Shown here: positions 33,900 through 45,034 of the stretch, piece by piece
How positions within the stretch are numbered: the stretch's first letter is position 1
Layout of the letters: each line of letters begins with the position of its first letter
Assembly (NCBI GenBank): GCA_951812925.1
Contig: OX638371.1
Location: 33,578,101 to 33,642,100, forward strand
From: Calliopum simillimum
Taxonomy: Eukaryota; Arthropoda; Insecta; Diptera; Lauxaniidae
Length of the DNA stretch: 64,000 bases
Direction of reading: 5' to 3'
Translations under genes and position numbers: made by a program
Notes under the pieces: generated by a model
Databases searched by the model: none
Seen by the model: only the letters and a program-made list of their open reading frames with translations
Told to the model about the DNA's origin: nothing

Positions 33900-34680
33900 C
33901 AGATAAATCTGGCGAAACATCCGCTAAAGAAGGGCAGACGGCTGAGAAAAAACCAAATAAGATACCCACTACAGTAGAAAAACTGCGGAAAAGAGAGAAA
34001 ACCGAGAATGGTCCGAAAATGACCAGATGCGGAATTGTGAATCGAAGGCCTTAAATAATCTGCGAAACCAGAGCAGTTTTACGTGACAATTAGGTTGATC
34101 AGGGAGACAAAAGATGGCATTGTCCTCTTGGAATTAGCACACGATGCCAAAAAATATCAGTTCTTTAAGGAAATAGAAGGGTCTTTGAAAGAAGTTGTGA
34201 CTGTGATCGAGCTGAAAGATAAAGTTACTGTCGAAATCAGAGATTTCAGGCTCGACAGAGCTCCTACCTGGGTCGGATAGGTAAATAAAGATACTGCCAG
34301 CAAACCTTCAGTGAATACGCAGTTAGCTGTTACCTTGGAGAATTTCAAAACAAGCTTGACGACACTGAAGACACAGCAAGGCTCATAGGTGGAAATTTCA
34401 TAATTTCTGGTGATTTCAACTCCAAAGCAATAGTAGGGTATGATTTCCACAAACTGTAGAGGAAGCGAGTCTTTGATAAGGTTTCCTGATTAGCACTAGT
34501 TGTTGCAAATACTGAAATAACAGTGACCTACAGATGAGCAGGATGCGCAGCCACCATTCCAAACATCACGGTAATTTCTGAAGGTATAGCTAGCAAGATG
34601 ACTTAGTGGAAAGTTCTGGAATATTACACCGGCAGCAATCATAGATAGAATAGAACTAACATCATGCCAATTTTTAGACA
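33900..34680 (+). mobile_element. 5' part of an R1-clade LINE (ORF1 end and endonuclease)
   Basis: A non-LTR retrotransposon fragment. ORF1 sequence, Lys/Glu-rich, reads into VTIRLIRETKDGIVLLELA (about 34080-34140) and ELKDKVTVEIRDF (about 34207-34250), which is the C-terminal gag signature of R1-like elements. The endonuclease follows: GGNFIISGDFNSKAIV (34390-34435), ANTEITVTYR (near 34510), AGCAATIPNITVISEGIA (34537-34590) and WKVLEYYTGSNHR (near 34610). It has stops and shifts, so it is dead. The copy breaks off near 34680, about 85 bp before the Tc1 element. No reverse transcriptase follows. Confidence 0.85.
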
Positions 34681-34764
34681 GCTGTCATGTTCCATCTGTC
34701 AGATAAGTCTATCTGAAGTTGGTAACAGTTCGAATCAGCCACCCTGTATATTCGACGTATCGTA

Positions 34765-34990
34765 CACTTAGTAGAAAAAGTCTGCGTACAAAATGAAAAA
34801 AAAAATTCATACTTACAAAAAATAATTGAAAAAATATTTTTTTAAATCAAGTTTATCTTTAACATTTAAATTATTATTTAGTCTTTTTTTCAACATAAAC
34901 TTATTTAATAAAAGTTCAACAGAAAATAATATAAAAATTCAGGACAAAAAAATCAACGCTATATATGGCAGAAAAAGTCTGCGTACATGA
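34765..34990. repeat. left IR of the Tc1 element, two internal direct repeats
   Basis: Outer direct repeat at about 34774-34790, inner one at about 34969-34986; both read AGAAAAAGTCTGCGTAC. These are the expected transposase binding sites. Confidence 0.9.
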
Positions 34991-35037
34991 ATTTAAAAAA
35001 TGACTTAAAATTGTTTTCAAAACTAATAACATAATAG

Positions 35038-36046
35038 TTAATAACTTGTTGGGTATCCTTTCTTTTGAATGACCTCCAGAAGACGTTTCGGCATAGAAGT
35101 TACAAGTTTAGCAGTGTACTCACTGCTAATTTTCTCCCATTCTTCGGCAATCACTTTTTTTAGCATCTCCTTGGAAGTTATGGTGCGCTCCCGGATTTTA
35201 CGCTCCAACAAATCCCACAGATGCTCTATGGGATTTAAGTCAGGAGATTGCGGTGGAGTTTTGAGTTGCCGGGGGGCATTATAAAGCAGCCAGAGCCTAA
35301 CAACTTCCGCCGTATGTTTCGGGTCGTTGTCCTGCTGGAAAAAGAAGATGTCCTTGAGTCCGAGCATTTCGGCACTTGGCTCCAAATTACGCTTTAAAAT
35401 ATTCGTGTAGTCCATTTTATTCATGATAGACTCAATGAACTCCATTTTTCCCACTCCATTGCTAGCCATGCACCCCCACACCATTACTCCACCACCACCA
35501 TGCTTTACAGTTGGATATAGATTCTCCTTGTTGAAAGCAGTACCCTGTTTTCGCCAAACAATCTTCCGTCCTTTGATACCAAAGATGCAAAACTTGCTTT
35601 CGTCCGAAAAAATAACCCGTCTCCAAAACTCTGGTGGCAAATGCCAATCGTTTAATTCTATTCGTTCTAGAGACAAGCGGCTTCTTACGTGCAACTCGGC
35701 CGTGGTACCCATATTTTTTTAATATTTTCCGAATAGTATCGACACAAACATGCTTATGGAACTTTTGCTCAATATCATTTATCAAAGCCAAAGCAGTAAC
35801 ACGAGGATTGGATTTCACTGATAGAATAATACTGCGTGTTTCTCTTTGTGACAGCTTTCGTGGACGTCCTGATCTGGGCTTTGACACTAGTACTCGGGTT
35901 ATTTTATAGTTGTTAACTACTCTTTGGACAGAGGAATGCGCTCTATGAACGATTTCACCTATTTCACGAAAAGTTCTTCCTTTTTCCCATAGGTCGACAA
36001 TAATTTTTCGCTCACTAATACTAATTTCTTTCCTTTTGGTAGCCAT
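35038..36046 (-). pseudogene. Tc1 transposase (DD34E) with one frameshifting deletion
   Basis: The gene starts at the Met codon at 36046 (MATKRKEISISERKIIVDLW). The paired-like DNA-binding half follows, with the GRPRKL hook (SKPRSGRPRKLSQRE) and ARKKPLVSRTNRIKRLAFA. Near 35630-35650 the frame changes: relatives have about eight residues between RLAFA and PPEFW that are missing here. The second frame holds the catalytic residues: Asp in VIFSDESKF (codon near 35604), Asp in FFQQDNDPKHTA (near 35331) and Glu in PDLNPIEHLW (near 35226), 34 residues after the second Asp, hence DD34E. It ends at 35038. Apart from this one deletion no stop is seen, so loss of function may be recent. Confidence 0.93.
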
Positions 36047-36184
36047 TATTAAGTTGAACTCTTGTTAAACGCGAAAACACCTTATCTGTATGTGTGTTTA
36101 TTAACTATGATCTTCGGTTGTATTTCCAATAGAAATCAAACAAAGTTTACCTGAAATATCGTTGGGAATTCCCCTTTTTTGTAT

Positions 36185-36409
36185 TTTGTACGCAGACTTT
36201 TTCTGTCATAGGCAGCGTTGATTTTTTTCATTTTCAATTTTTGTAGCTTTACTGTTAAACTTTTATTAAAGAAGTTTATCTTAAAAGAAAGACAAAATAA
36301 TACAGTAAAGGCTAACAATAAGTTAAAAAGAAAAAAATTTATTTTTTGAATGATTTTTTAAAGTTAGAAAAATTTTTTCATTTTGTACGCAGACTTTTTC
36401 TACGGAGTG
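36185..36409. repeat. right IR of the Tc1 element, two internal direct repeats
   Basis: Inner direct repeat at about 36187-36204 and outer at about 36384-36401, read as GTACGCAGACTTTTTCT on plus. Spacing mirrors the left end. Confidence 0.9.
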
Positions 36410-36432
36410 TATGTAAGAAAATATTAATAATG

Positions 36433-36755
36433 GGTTAGGTTAGGTTAGGTTAGGTTAGGTTAGGTTAGGTTAGGTTAGGTTAGGTTAGGTTAGGTTAGGT
36501 TAGGTTAGGTTAGGTTTGGTTAGGTTAGGTTAGGTTAGATTAGGTTAGGTTAGGTTAGATTGGATTAATTTAGGTTAGATTGGATTAGTTTAGGTTAGGT
36601 TAGATTGGATTAGTTTAGGTTAGGTTAGATTGGATTAGTTTGAATTAGATTAGATTAGATTAGATTAGATTAGACTAGATTAGATTAGATTAGACTAGAT
36701 TAGACTAGATTATACTAGATTAGATTGGATTAGATTAGATTAGATAAGGTAAGGT
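36433..36755 (+). repeat. (TTAGG)n array grading into (TTAGA)n
   Basis: About 105 bp of nearly pure TTAGG pentamer (36433-36537, one T-for-A slip), followed by about 215 bp in which units become TTAGA, TTGGA and CTAGA. TTAGG is the ancestral insect telomere unit, which Diptera are known to have lost, so this is an interstitial simple repeat. It begins 24 bp from the right end of the Tc1 element. Confidence 0.95.
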
Positions 36756-37507
36756 TGGGTATGGTATGCCATCTCCCGAACACAAGACTTTTACTACAGA
36801 GAGAAGAGAATATGGAGTGAGTACAAACACATTCAGAGAGCTATTTGCATAAGTTATGTGTGAATTGATGTTATAACCATTTCAGTGTAGTTAGCTCAAG
36901 TAAATACAATCTTATAAAATTATTTGGCGCTCTTTAAAAGAATATACGCGAAAATTCGGAGAGATTCCATTAAAAGCAAAATGAAATTCTTAGTACTCTA
37001 CGACGCAGACAACTACAGTTCATTTGGAAGGGAAAATCAACCCAAGCAGGGTCATATACGCAGTTATAGCACTTTTCCTACTGGCTATGCACAAGTGCTT
37101 CATTTAATGCGTATCGAAATATAAAGTACATACTCGTACATATCTGTAGGTAATATAGAAAATGTCAATTGATATCGAACAGATACAACACGCATTTGCA
37201 GATTTGTTTTGCTACAATTTTTTCCGCTTTGAATTTCTTAACTCCTATCGGGTACCGCTATGCGTATTTTCTTTGGAATTTTTGTTGTTTTATTTGCCAC
37301 ACACTTGCCAATGTGTGGCGGTGTGCGTTGTCGTCAATGCATGCTGCTTGTATCTTGTATCTGTTGGTATGCCATATTGTCTGTCGGTATACACTCGTAT
37401 ATCTGTCTGTCTATCTGTCAGTTTTAATCGCAATGTCTGCTCTCTGTTGTTGCAAGCAACAGCAGGCTGTTGAATGTCAATAGGAAAATGCGGCGCGTTG
37501 CACTGAA
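36756..37507. other. no gene seen
   Basis: Two overlapping open frames at 37162-37483 of about 100 residues show no motif; they include CTGTCTGTCTAT simple sequence. Nothing else was found. Confidence 0.5.
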
Positions 37508-38429
37508 TTTTTATACCCTACACCCAGGGTATATTCACTTTGTCCTTCCGTTTGTAACGCAGAGAAGGAGGCGTGGCAGATATAGAAAAGTATATATATT
37601 CTTGATCAGCGTCACCTCCTGAGTCGATATAGCCATGTCCGTCTGTCTGGCTGGCTGGCTGGGTGGCTGGCTGTGTGTTGAAATACACTTTTTGGGAAAA
37701 CTGAGCAAGATAATTCAATGAAACTTGGTACACTGCCTTCGTCACCAAAGTTAGCTCGGGGGATTGAAAATGAGCGAAATCGGTCAACGGACACGCCTAC
37801 CGCCCATACAAAAAATATATTCAAAATGCAATTTTAGGAGTTTTTTTCACGACAATGCAACCAAAATACGCATTGATATTAAAAATTGTAAGCGCAAGCT
37901 CTGAGGAAAAACTAAGCGAATTCGGACAAGAGGGCGTGGCACTTCCCATATAAGCAAATGCTTAAAAACGCTATACTGAAAGCGTTTTTTGAAATATTCG
38001 AATCAAATTTGACTCAGACACTAAGAATCATAAATGAAAGCTCTCAACAAAAATTGGGTGAAATCGGACAAGGGGGCGTGGTACCTCGCACATAAGCAAA
38101 AGTTTCAAAATGCTATACTGAAACAGTTTCTTGAGATAATCGAACCAAGCTTCACTCAAATACTAAATACTATAAATGCACGCTCTAAGCTAAAACTAGA
38201 CGAACTCGGTCAAGAGGGCGTGACACCTCCTATATAAGCAAAAGCTTCAAAACGCTTTACTGAAAAAGTTTTTCACTCAGACACTAAAAACTATAAATGC
38301 AAGCGCTGAACAAAAACTGGGTGACCTCGGACAAGAGGGCGTAGCAACTCCCATATGAGCAAAATTTGAAAAATACTGCAGTGTAGGGTATTTAATGTTT
38401 GGCCAGGCCAAATTTTACACCCTTACTAG
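37508..38429 (+). mobile_element. HINE/DINE-1-like Helitron derivative, copy C (best preserved)
   Basis: In plus orientation. The 5' hairpin ATACCCTACACCCAGGGTAT starts at 37513. Then come TTTGTAACGCAGAGAAGGAG, GATCAGCGTCACCTCC, the GTCY-type tract GTCTGTCTGGCTGGCTGGCT (37639 on) and four central monomers with cores near 37930, 38072, 38215 and 38338 (spacings about 142, 143, 123). The 3' end is a hairpin, TTTGGCCAGGCCAAA (38397-38411), 14 nt before CTAG (38426-38429) followed by T. A 3' hairpin about 10-15 nt before CTRR is diagnostic for Helitron-type elements, and the overall order matches DINE-1. It encodes nothing. Confidence 0.85.
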
Positions 38430-38505
38430 TTGAATATGCATTTGTTGCGCTTGTTTTTTCTTTTCTTGTGTATCTTTAAAATACTTTAATATTTCTATTT
38501 TTTAT

Positions 38506-38925
38506 TCATTTGAATGCATCCGCTAGTTGCGGCAACCTGCTGGAGCAAAACATTTTCTTCAAAAGCTTCGCGTAACGAAAGCAAATTTGTTGTACGACCA
38601 CATGTTCAGCTGTCAATTCTATGTCACGCTTGCTGCTGTTATTCCTTGTTGTTGTTGTTGATGTTATTGCTGTTGTTGTGTGGCAACTTTTAGACATATT
38701 TTGTGGATTGTATGTATCCATGAGATACATAAATTGCTGTTGCATTAGATTTGTTAAAATGTTGCAAAGTTCGAGCAACTGTTGTTGCTGGCTTTGTGGT
38801 GAAGTCAGTGAGACGTCGTTGTTGTAAGTGTTAGCCAAGTTCTTGTATCTCTGGCTGACAGCGCAGAAATGTGCGTTTGTCACTATGTATCTATCACTTT
38901 TGCATAACGAAATGTAAATTCCATA
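38506..38925 (-). other. Gln-rich open frame, probably not a gene
   Basis: A 125-codon minus-strand frame contains SQQQQLLELCNILTNLMQQQ and a Thr-rich run. No ATG opens it: the frame is closed upstream by a TAA near 38925 and only a GTG lies at 38883. The Gln and Thr runs come from CAA/ACA simple sequence. It could be an exon fragment of a host gene, but clear splice sites were not found. Confidence 0.2.
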
Positions 38926-38989
38926 GGCTTATTAGTGTACTCAGTAGACAAAGGTATTGGTAAGAAACGTTATGATTTTGTCACCACAG

Positions 38990-39290
38990 TTACTGCTTAG
39001 CCAAATGCAGAAAAGTTCTCGAAGAATTTGTTATTGGTGTATGAGCCAAAATAATTTGGTTTTTCAGGCGGTACTACATGGATTCGAGCTTTGCCTTAGA
39101 TTATACGAAGGAAGGTTTGCAAAATACCAAAATATCCATATTCTATCAGACCGGTAGATGGGACTATAAGTCGTATGCTACTTCAAAATAATGTCGTTCA
39201 GAAGTGTTCTGCTTGTAAAATGGCCGGAAAGTTTGCAAGGAAGAGGTCATCACAATATATTATTGAACTAATTCTATTCTGCTGGATTTT
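38990..39290 (+). pseudogene. possible LINE RNase H remnant
   Basis: VFQAVLHGFELCLRLYEGRF followed by AKYQNIHILSDR resembles the VFQAE...AI..C......INIYSDSQAA part of LINE RNase H domains. The upstream YTDGS and downstream PGHSG motifs are not seen, so this is weak. Confidence 0.35.
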
Positions 39291-41325
39291 TCTAAAATTA
39301 AACTTAATCATGTTATCTCAAAGGATATTTCAATTTACATGAATTAAAATGCTTCATGCTGGCACTCATTTAAACGAATAACATGCAGACTCTGGGATGG
39401 ATGACGGATATGTTTTTTTAACTGCACCAGAGAAGTCGGATAACTGTTGACAAAAGTTTTCATTTACTTCGTTAGCGAATTAAAGGCTATGACTAGAAAC
39501 CTGAGGTTCAAGTTTTAGCACTAATTGGATTTGGAAGGCTGCAGTTTTTTGGTCGTTCTGCTGAATTCGGTGTAATGACTATCTGTGTACATTTAAAATA
39601 CTTGAGCGTTTACCAAAAGAAAGATTCGAATCGTTACGTTTTTATTGATTTGTCCGTTCTTGGTGACCTTGGTCTTGTGGATTTCGATTCATCCATCATT
39701 TAACCGGCCTCCACAAACTTGTTCTATTGATACTCAAACTTGTACTTCATCTATTTCTGAATAAAAAAAAACTTGGTGTATCATTAAAGTTACGTAAACC
39801 AAGATGACTTAAAAATTTTCTCCAAATCAGGGTTTTTGTGAAATTCTCGAACACAAAATGAGCGGTTCACTCCCTAGAAACTATCTTTAGCGATTGAGTT
39901 CCTAGAAGTTATGGAATCAATGGACATATCCTCCGTGTCAATTAAATGAAGTGCGCTATTCAAGCTTAAGCTTTCTTCTGAGGAACCATTTATAACTTCC
40001 AGATGGCTGAGAAAATACCTTAGGCTGGTATGGGATTTCTGACTGGACAAATTAAAAAACATCTACCAAACTTCGGATGAATTCTTTAGATTTTTTTATG
40101 AAGTAGTGGAATCAGCAAAATACATTTTACATTATTGTGTTCCTTAGTCTCGGAAGAATTAGACTTTGTTATATCACAAAATCGAAATTATCAACTTTTA
40201 AGATGAGTGCTTTGCCTCAGTGGAACATACTAACATTTCAAAATGCCTTTTCTTCTTTCATTATTTCTTTCTTTAAAGCTTTGAGTGGGCTAAGACTTGC
40301 CTCGAAATTCTCTCTTAGAAAACTCTATCCGTTAAAAGACCTCTGCAGGTCCACACATTCAATGTTTTCAGGTGACTTTTTATAGCTTCAAGCTATCTCT
40401 TTCAGGGTTCCCCCTTAGATCTCTTATCAAGGTCATTTTGTGCGAACAATTTCTTGATTAAGGCATTATAGATACCGTAGTATCGTAGAACGTACCTCAG
40501 ACATCATCTCATGCTCTGGTTTACACCTTATACGACAAGTACTATGGTCTTCTCTCACTGTTCCAAAGATTTTCTTTAAAACCCTGAATTCCCTAACAAT
40601 GGTTCGGCTTATTTGTAGATCTGCTTTTATATTTTCAGTTATTGCTCAGCTTTTGTCTATTATGCTCGAGAATGCCACAAGTGTTCGCGGTAGTGTTCTG
40701 ATTCAAAACTTATCGCAGATTATTGAGCTACATTGCATTCTTAATCTAAAAATAAACTTTTGTATTCATTGACAAGCAGCCCAACTAATCTCTTAAGCTC
40801 ATCCAGTTTAAGGAAATGAACTCTTGAAATCTAGCTTCCAAATTCAGTTCTAAGTGGAAAGAGAGAAAATAAAACTTACGTAAAAGGATAAAAGTAGGAA
40901 ATAAATTTATAGAAATTGGGTCAGCTCTGATGTTTTCCTAAGAAATACAGAAAAACTTAGGAAAACTTGTCTGATGCATATTCGTATGAAAAAATCTTAG
41001 CTTGGATAATTGTGTTGAAGCTGACTTCCACTGAAAAGGCCTCAGTCTGGTTTAGTAACAACAACAAAAATTAACACTTGACATAAATATTATCACATAT
41101 CTACAACTCCATGCAAATATCGTGACTCAACGCAGACAACATTCAAATGATGATGATGTCAACCTGTAGATAACACAAACAAAGCGGCGCACAGTGGACT
41201 GTTTCATACAATCTAGACGTGAAAAATTCAAAATGAATTTTTTAGTATGCAGAACTGTCAAAAGATGCCCAGTGACCTCACGAAATGTAAAAGAGAGTAC
41301 AACACTGCGTTCACTTAACACCCTA
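39291..41325. other. no gene recognised
   Basis: Less AT-biased than the flanks, with several broken open frames on both strands (39874-40062 minus, 40137-40385 plus). It may be decayed transposon sequence, but I found no motif to name it. Confidence 0.4.
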
Positions 41326-41329
41326 CAAT

Positions 41330-41640
41330 AACTGGAGGAAATTGAACAAAGGGGCGTTGCGCCGCCCATACAAAATCACCTCAATAGATATATTTCTGCA
41401 TTTGTAGCAGTTATGCTTCCACAACTTTGTAAACAAGATTTTACTACGTTCAAAATTGAGGGGGCTTAAATTTGGGGCCTTAGCACCATTACCCAAAGAT
41501 AATCAAAATACTCTGTCCATGTACCTTCATCATTATAAAATTTGCTACATTGATCAGCGTGCGATCTTTTAAACACCATGAAAAAAAACAAAAGAGGGGA
41601 CGCTGCACCCCCCATATAAAAAGCAGTTGCAATGCTTTAC
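41330..41640. repeat. degenerate module pair (GGGGCGTTGCGCCGCCC-like)
   Basis: AAAGGGGCGTTGCGCCGCCC near 41350 and GGGGACGCTGCACCCCCCAT near 41597, each followed by ATA(C/T)AAAA, resemble diverged central monomers of the HINE copies. No ends were seen. Confidence 0.5.
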
Positions 41641-42418
41641 GTTTGCACCCAGTGCAGCTATTATTGTAAAATCTGTTACAATTTTCATAGTATGGCGGAA
41701 ATTACTAAAATTTCATAATTGGTTCATAAGTTACGTAGTTTTGGCCAACGAAAACCTGTTCCGAGCCACTGCGCGGCGTATCTAAATACAAAAATAAACA
41801 AAGCAAATAAAGCCAAGTTTGTAACACTTAAAACAGTTAATACATACATATGAACACATATGAGAAATAAACAAAAAAGTGAAGAAAACAACAACAGCAG
41901 CAAAAAGGTAACACTCACTAACTGTTAGTAATAAAAATTTAAATTGCGTTGCGTCTCGCTGATTAGAAATACGTGGAATTTTGCAAAATAAAAATCGAAA
42001 AACTGAAATGAATCCTCTAATGCGACATTTGCAATTTAACTAATTTTGTTTTTTATGAGTTGTAGCTGTTGTTGCTATTGCAACTTAAGGTCAACTGCAG
42101 CTAATTAACTGTTGGAAATCCGCGTGAATTGGTAATAAATATAAATCAATTTCACATGTATACGCTTGTATGATTGTACATACATATGTACTTACTCGTA
42201 TATAGATGCTAAAAATATTTAAAATTAAAATTATGACATTAAAGATGAAGATAATAAAAAACCAGCTGTATGTATCTATTCAATTAGCATTTCCAATGGC
42301 AATAACAATAATGAAGTGAATTTATTTAAGCCTTAGCTTAGTTTGTGCCGATTTGAATGTCTACAATATGCGCATCTACGAGATAAAATTACTTTTTCTG
42401 TACATCGGTAATAAAGTG
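41641..42418. other. no feature seen
   Basis: AT-rich sequence with ACATACATA runs; short open frames only. Confidence 0.5.
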
Positions 42419-42421
42419 TTA

Positions 42422-43784
42422 GGCTAAGGTTACATTGGATGCGACTTCGTACGGAAATTATTAAGTCGTACGGCCAAAACATGTTGCAATAAAAATAAAT
42501 ATTGTATTAATTTTCAATATTCATTTCTTTGTATTAGTCGGACGACTTTATCTGATGCGACCAAAATATATTGTTTGCATCAGATGAAGTTGTAGGACTA
42601 ACGCATAGAGATAAATATTGAAAAATTAATTATATAGGGGAAGAGTACCGGGTGTGGGCACCGTTTTGTTTTCGACTAATAACTTTTGACCAAATGTATT
42701 GTATATTATGCAGACATATAAGTATCAAAGAAAAGCTAAAGGCTTTATTTAACTACTGGTGGAGAAAGTAAATTGATTTCATCTGTTGGAAAAATTATGT
42801 AAAAAAAATAATGAAGTAATCATTAATGGCAAAAAAAATGTTTGGTTCGGTTGTGGGTACCCTTAGAAAATCGGCTAAAAATGGGAAAATATGAAGTAAA
42901 ACGCAATCAAATGAAGAAGAAAGCAAAATTAGTTTATTTTGGAAACATTGACTCACACAAATTCAACAAATTCTGCTCAACGGTTTCAATAAAATCAGTG
43001 TCACTGAAAACGTCTGGATCGAATGGCATTATGCCTGTTGCCCTGAAACCAGACTTGATTGTCTTCGGCGTCAATGCCAGATCAATTGTTTTGTAGACTA
43101 ATCCGGCTGGTCAAATAATTTCTAGCCCTAGTTGACATTGCTCTGTTGCCAAGCCTGCATTTTTTGTACAAACCCATGCCCGCCATCTGCCTCTTGGCAT
43201 ATTGCTTCTTTCCATTCCACTAAAAAAGCGTAAAAAGGCATAAGAACACCTTTAATGTTGGCATCCACGGCGATATTTCAGTAAAACTCACGCTTTAAAT
43301 ATAAAAAAAGGGGTGCCCACACCCGAACCACTTCGGGGCCCACACTCGACTTTGACAGCCACTTTGAAAAACAATGAGCAAATTGTGTTGTGTAAACATT
43401 TTGGTTGCATTTGGTTTTGAATCACAACTGAGTGAATATGGATTGCATTCAGCTTTTCGACTGATTCACTTCGATTTATCACACTTGCAAAATTATTGAA
43501 AAAAACTTTTGTGTTGACTTTCACTTATTCAAAATATATTTTCGTCCCAGCTCAAAGCACATGCGTCTCTTTGCTCTGGTAAATGCACAAAAACTTCCTG
43601 CTGTCATAACACGCACTTAACAGATGACAGAACAGCCGCATTTGATTTCTGTCAAAAGTTACGGGGGGTGCCCACACCCGAACCGTGCCCGCTGACGGCA
43701 CTCTTCTCCTATATTTTTATTGGAACATGTTTTTTGTGTACGACTTAGTTTCCGCACGAAATCGTTTCCAATGTTACCTTAGCC
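42422..43784. mobile_element. Harbinger-type MITE split by another element
   Basis: Ends are GGCTAAGGTTACATTGGA (42422) and, on the other strand, GGCTAAGGTAACATTGGA (43784), flanked by TTA on both sides (42419-42421 and 43785-43787). Inverted arms of about 80 bp share CGACTTCGTACGGAAA and AAGTCGTAC. Between the left arm and the insertion is an internal hairpin (42510-42630) with ATTAGTCGGACGACTTTATC against its mirror. Without the inner element it would be about 286 bp. The GG start and 3-bp TTA duplication fit PIF/Harbinger. Confidence 0.82.
42637..43709. mobile_element. nested inverted-repeat element (GGGGAAGAG ends)
   Basis: Inserted in the MITE above with TATA on both sides (42633-42636 and 43710-43713). 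Ends are GGGGAAGAGTACCGGGTGTG and, on the other strand, GGAGAAGAGTGCCGTCAGCG. A subterminal word, GGTTCGGGTGTGGGCACCCC, occurs in variants near 42655, 42845, 43310-43330 and 43665-43685. It has an 84-codon frame at 42842 but no transposase motif. Superfamily unassigned. Confidence 0.75.
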
Positions 43785-43787
43785 TTA

Positions 43788-44336
43788 AGGGGTTTTTATG
43801 GTCGAGACTTAAAATCAGAATACATATGTGACCGTGCAATTCAGTGCTTAGGCATGTTTTGAACACAACTGATTTGATGTCGATTATCAAATTTAAAATA
43901 CCAATAAAAGCGGTCTTACCGAACCTCAACCTTTTAAAAATTGATAATTCACAAACTTTGAACTTCGATATTTACAAACTTGAGTTTTTTATTTAACGAT
44001 TTCAAAATGCCATAACTTTTTTTTAGAAATTTTAAGAAATTGTCTATGACATTTCTTAACAGATTTTCATGCTGTAACATGTTTTTCATATTTAGCTAAA
44101 AGTACTAAATTTAGAACTATTTAAGTACTAAAATTAAAAACAAAACTCTATGTCCTAATAAGTGATCAGAATACATTGTATTCATACTGTTGAACGGCGT
44201 GCGGTCCGAAAATAATATAAATTATTTAGTCGTAAAAAACACTTTAATTTGACCGCACTTGAGTCTATGTCCTACTTTTTTGACCTTCCGAAATATTTGG
44301 TGAAAAAAAAACCTTTTATATGGACCCAAAATCAAG
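43788..44336. other. no gene seen
   Basis: AT-rich sequence. A GAACGGCGTGCGGTCCG word near 44193 is the only GC-rich piece. Confidence 0.45.
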
Positions 44337-45030
44337 TTGATGTGATGTTGATCTTTTGAACATTTCAAGACATGAAATTGACCGATACGGCCTCGGAAAA
44401 ATATCCATAGCTTGGACATTTCTGAACCGATTTTCATGTCAGGCTATGAGCTCAAGTTATTTGCCAAAAAGTAATATTTTTACTTCTTTCTAATTATTTA
44501 GACTTATAAAAATTCTCCATGTCCTATATTTTAGATCCTCTAAGATATTTTATGTGGAACGTTCCGTGGCCCACTTTTTAGTTCTTCTAAAATTTTTTTT
44601 TGTGGAAAGTAGCTAAAGCTAAGTACTTTTTACACAAATCCAACACCAAGATGGTATCTTAAGAGTTTAGTAGTTATAGCTTTGTTTTTAATATTTCAAA
44701 GTATACACCACTTCCATAGCAAAAGTTATAAAAATTATAACTCCTAAGCTAAGTAGTCAATTTACCATCTTGTTATTGGATTTGTGTAAAAGGTAGTTTT
44801 GTCTTTTTTCCACAAAATATATTTTAGAAGATCTTAAATGTCGGCCTTGTAGCGTTTTTATTAGTCTTAGTAGTAAAAAAAGTAGTAAAAACAGAACTTT
44901 ATTTCCTAAATGTAAATAAGAACATGAAAATTTGTTAGGAACTATTATGAACAATTTTTTTTTTTTTTGAGTTTTGTGGGCCCTATCGTTCAATTTCTTG
45001 TTTTGAAATGTTCAAAAAATCTTAACCATC
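44337..45030. repeat. diverged large inverted repeat
   Basis: The outer pair matches TTTTGAACATTTCAAGACAT then GAAATTGACCGATACGGCC (44355-44393) against the opposite strand at 44970-45020. The inner pair matches TTACACAAATCCAAC, AAGATGGTA and TTCTAAAAT words at 44585-44660 against 44755-44835. Arms are diverged with indels and centred near 44690. Probably an old foldback element. Confidence 0.6.
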
Positions 45031-45034
45031 GAAA

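Larger units (their letters stand above)
34765..36409 (-). mobile_element. Tc1-family transposon with IR/DR ends, nearly complete
   Basis: A 1645-bp element flanked by TA on both sides (34763-34764 and 36410-36411), the Tc1 target duplication. Ends are CACTTAGTAGAAAAAGTCTG and, on the other strand, CACTCCGTAGAAAAAGTCTG. The motif AGAAAAAGTCTGCGTAC occurs at the outer end and again about 190-200 bp inside each end (34970-34986 and 36187-36204), so each roughly 225-bp inverted repeat holds two direct repeats (IR/DR), as in Minos- and Sleeping Beauty-like elements. It holds one transposase gene with a single frame break. Outer ends differ at two of about 20 positions. Confidence 0.95.

Noticed and set aside
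36433..36755. Telomere
   Set aside because: The array is short, decays gradually and is flanked by ordinary sequence with a Tc1 element on one side.
38506..38883. Gln-rich protein-coding gene on minus
   Set aside because: No ATG start, low-complexity composition, no clear splice sites.
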